Positions 63,005 to 64,000 of a stretch of DNA of 64,000 nucleotides are shown piece by piece. Origin of the DNA: Pelagerythrobacter marensis (GTDB lineage Bacteria > Pseudomonadota > Alphaproteobacteria > Sphingomonadales > Sphingomonadaceae); contig NZ_CP144918.1 in assembly GCF_036700095.1 (NCBI RefSeq), forward strand, positions 2,729,001-2,793,000. The letters run 5' to 3'. Position numbers and translations under genes: made by a program. Each line of letters begins with the position of its first letter. Positions within the stretch are counted from its first letter, which is position 1. The notes under the pieces are model-generated. The model had not been told where the DNA came from, did not search any database, and saw only the letters and a list, made by a program, of their open reading frames with translations.

Positions 63005-64000
63005 ATGGAGCTAAAGGACTATGGGATGTCGCGCGAGCGCGGCTTCCTTTCGCATTACGAGATCGATTCGATCACCCTTCCCAGCCAGTTCGATCCCGTG
63101 GTCGAAGCCGCCGGAAAGCTTTCCGGCCTGCTGACCACCGGTCGTATCCGTCACTGGCTCGACGCGCTTCCCGATCCCGGACTGGAAGACTGGGCGAAAG
63201 AGGCTGCCGAGGAGGACGTACGCACCGCGATGGTGCATTATTCGTTCCTGGTGCAGGCCTATGTCTGGGGCGAACCGGAACCGCCCGCCGCCCTGCCGGC
63301 GAACCTTTCCCGCCCGATGGTCGCGATCGCCGACCGGCTGGGTCAGGCGCCGCTCCTGCCCTATTCCGCCTATGTCCTCGACAACTGGTACCGGATCGAC
63401 AAGTCGGGGCCGGTCGACCTCGACAATATCGCCATGTACCAGAACTTCTACGGCGGGGCAGACGAGAACTGGTTCGTTCTGGTCCATGTCGCGATCGAGG
63501 CTGAAGCCGGCGTGCTGCTCGACAATGCGGCCAGGCTGGTCACCGTGTCGCAACAGCGCGACGAGGCCGAGGCGATCCGTCTTTTGGCCGAAATGGATGC
63601 CGCCTGGGAGCGGATATACGGCCATTTTAGCCGTATGCCCGAGCGCTGCGATCCCTATATCTATTTCCACCGCGTCCGGCCTTACATCCACGGCTGGGCC
63701 AACAATCCGGCGTTGAATGGCGGGCTCGTCTACCGCGGGATCGACAGGTTCGGCGACACGCCGCAGGCCTTCCGCGGCCAGACCGGCTCGCAGTCCAGCA
63801 TCGTGCCGTCGATGGATGCGCTTTTCCAGGTCGGACACTCGGACGATCCGCTCAAGAGCTTTCTCGATGAGCTGCATCACTACCGCCCCGTCCCGCACCG
63901 CCGCTTCATCGAAGATCTGGCGGCGCAGTCGACGCTGCGCGATTTCGTGAGCGGGTCGGACAATCGGGCGTTGAAGGATGCGTTCAACGCCTGCCTCGAA
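63005..64000 (+). CDS. Indoleamine 2,3-dioxygenase-family haem enzyme (partial, C-terminus missing)
   Basis: The first 332 codons of a gene that runs off the window. The IDO fold is clear from PYIHGWANNPALNGGLVYRG, AFRGQTGSQSSIVPSMD, and YRPVPHRRFIEDL, where His298 matches the haem-ligating His346 of human IDO1. The following RDFV and DAFNACLE also align with IDO1. The distal Arg231 equivalent is in FHRVRPYIHGW. His161 lies where IDO1 has Ser167, as in tryptophan dioxygenases. It should open the indole ring of tryptophan or a related substrate; the substrate is unproven. The ATG at 63026 is an alternative start with AAAGGA upstream. Confidence 0.87.
   Translation, partial: MELKDYGMSRERGFLSHYEIDSITLPSQFDPVVEAAGKLSGLLTTGRIRHWLDALPDPGLEDWAKEAAEEDVRTAMVHYSFLVQAYVWGEPEPPAALPANLSRPMVAIADRLGQAPLLPYSAYVLDNWYRIDKSGPVDLDNIAMYQNFYGGADENWFVLVHVAIEAEAGVLLDNAARLVTVSQQRDEAEAIRLLAEMDAAWERIYGHFSRMPERCDPYIYFHRVRPYIHGWANNPALNGGLVYRGIDRFGDTPQAFRGQTGSQSSIVPSMDALFQVGHSDDPLKSFLDELHHYRPVPHRRFIEDLAAQSTLRDFVSGSDNRALKDAFNACLE

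Overview
The window is GC-rich, gene-dense chromosomal DNA from an alphaproteobacterium, most likely a sphingomonad of the Erythrobacter/Altererythrobacter type. This rests on the order dusB(nifR3)-ntrB-ntrC-ntrY-ntrX-hfq-hflX-mazG, a fused ispDF gene, a tandem (two-Sm-domain) Hfq, dnaK-dnaJ behind an alphaproteobacterial RpoH-type promoter, and the typical proteins around them. I see no insertion sequence, prophage, CRISPR array or rRNA. One tRNA-Ser(UGA) is present.

Layout. 0-2 kb: end of a Tad pilus locus (TadE-like, TadG-like). 2-13.6 kb: mixed housekeeping genes (phytoene-synthase-like protein, EF-hand protein, trmFO, YhhN protein, gyrA, TPR protein, NYN-LOTUS protein, carbonic anhydrase, lipA, a COQ10-like protein, pncC). 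13.6-24.8 kb: ispDF diverges from a nitrogen-regulation and RNA-chaperone run: dusB, two sensor/regulator pairs (NtrBC, NtrYX), Hfq and HflX, with mazG convergent. 24.8-32.8 kb: a tightly overlapping leftward run from a lytic transglycosylase through RlpA-like, D,D-carboxypeptidase, tmk, holB, metG, tatD and an MBL hydrolase to a small membrane protein, with mazG just beyond. 33-37.7 kb, just after the tRNA-Ser: a more accessory-looking stretch with an AraC regulator diverging from a Tat-exported SDR, and an imine-reductase-like enzyme plus GFA protein diverging from an HxlR regulator. 37.7-44.3 kb: a CPA2 antiporter, a REPIN-like palindrome pair, lpdA, a thioesterase, the PDH E2 subunit, a UspA protein and a small membrane protein. 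44.4-56.2 kb: an XRE regulator, then a long leftward run (radA, cvpA, IscU-like, MFS transporter, alr, phaR, proS, M28 peptidase, rnr). 56-64 kb: a large patatin-like protein, dnaK-dnaJ, a PCuAC-type copper chaperone, an HExxH protein, and the start of an indoleamine 2,3-dioxygenase-family haem enzyme that runs off the window.

The strongest observations are: (1) a tandem Hfq whose second Sm domain has lost rim and proximal RNA-contact residues; (2) two genes, hflX and the HExxH gene, that seem to start at CTG inside a CTGA stop/start overlap; (3) a bacterial IDO-like enzyme with a His where human IDO1 has Ser167; (4) an IRED+GFA pair with a perfect inverted repeat in front of its HxlR regulator; (5) a perfect 27-bp inverted repeat doublet resembling a REPIN; (6) an NtrX lacking the sigma54-contact GAFTGA motif next to an NtrC that has it. 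Many genes use GTG or TTG starts (gyrA, tmk, holB, the D,D-carboxypeptidase, proS), so start choices rest partly on domain conservation and overlap geometry.
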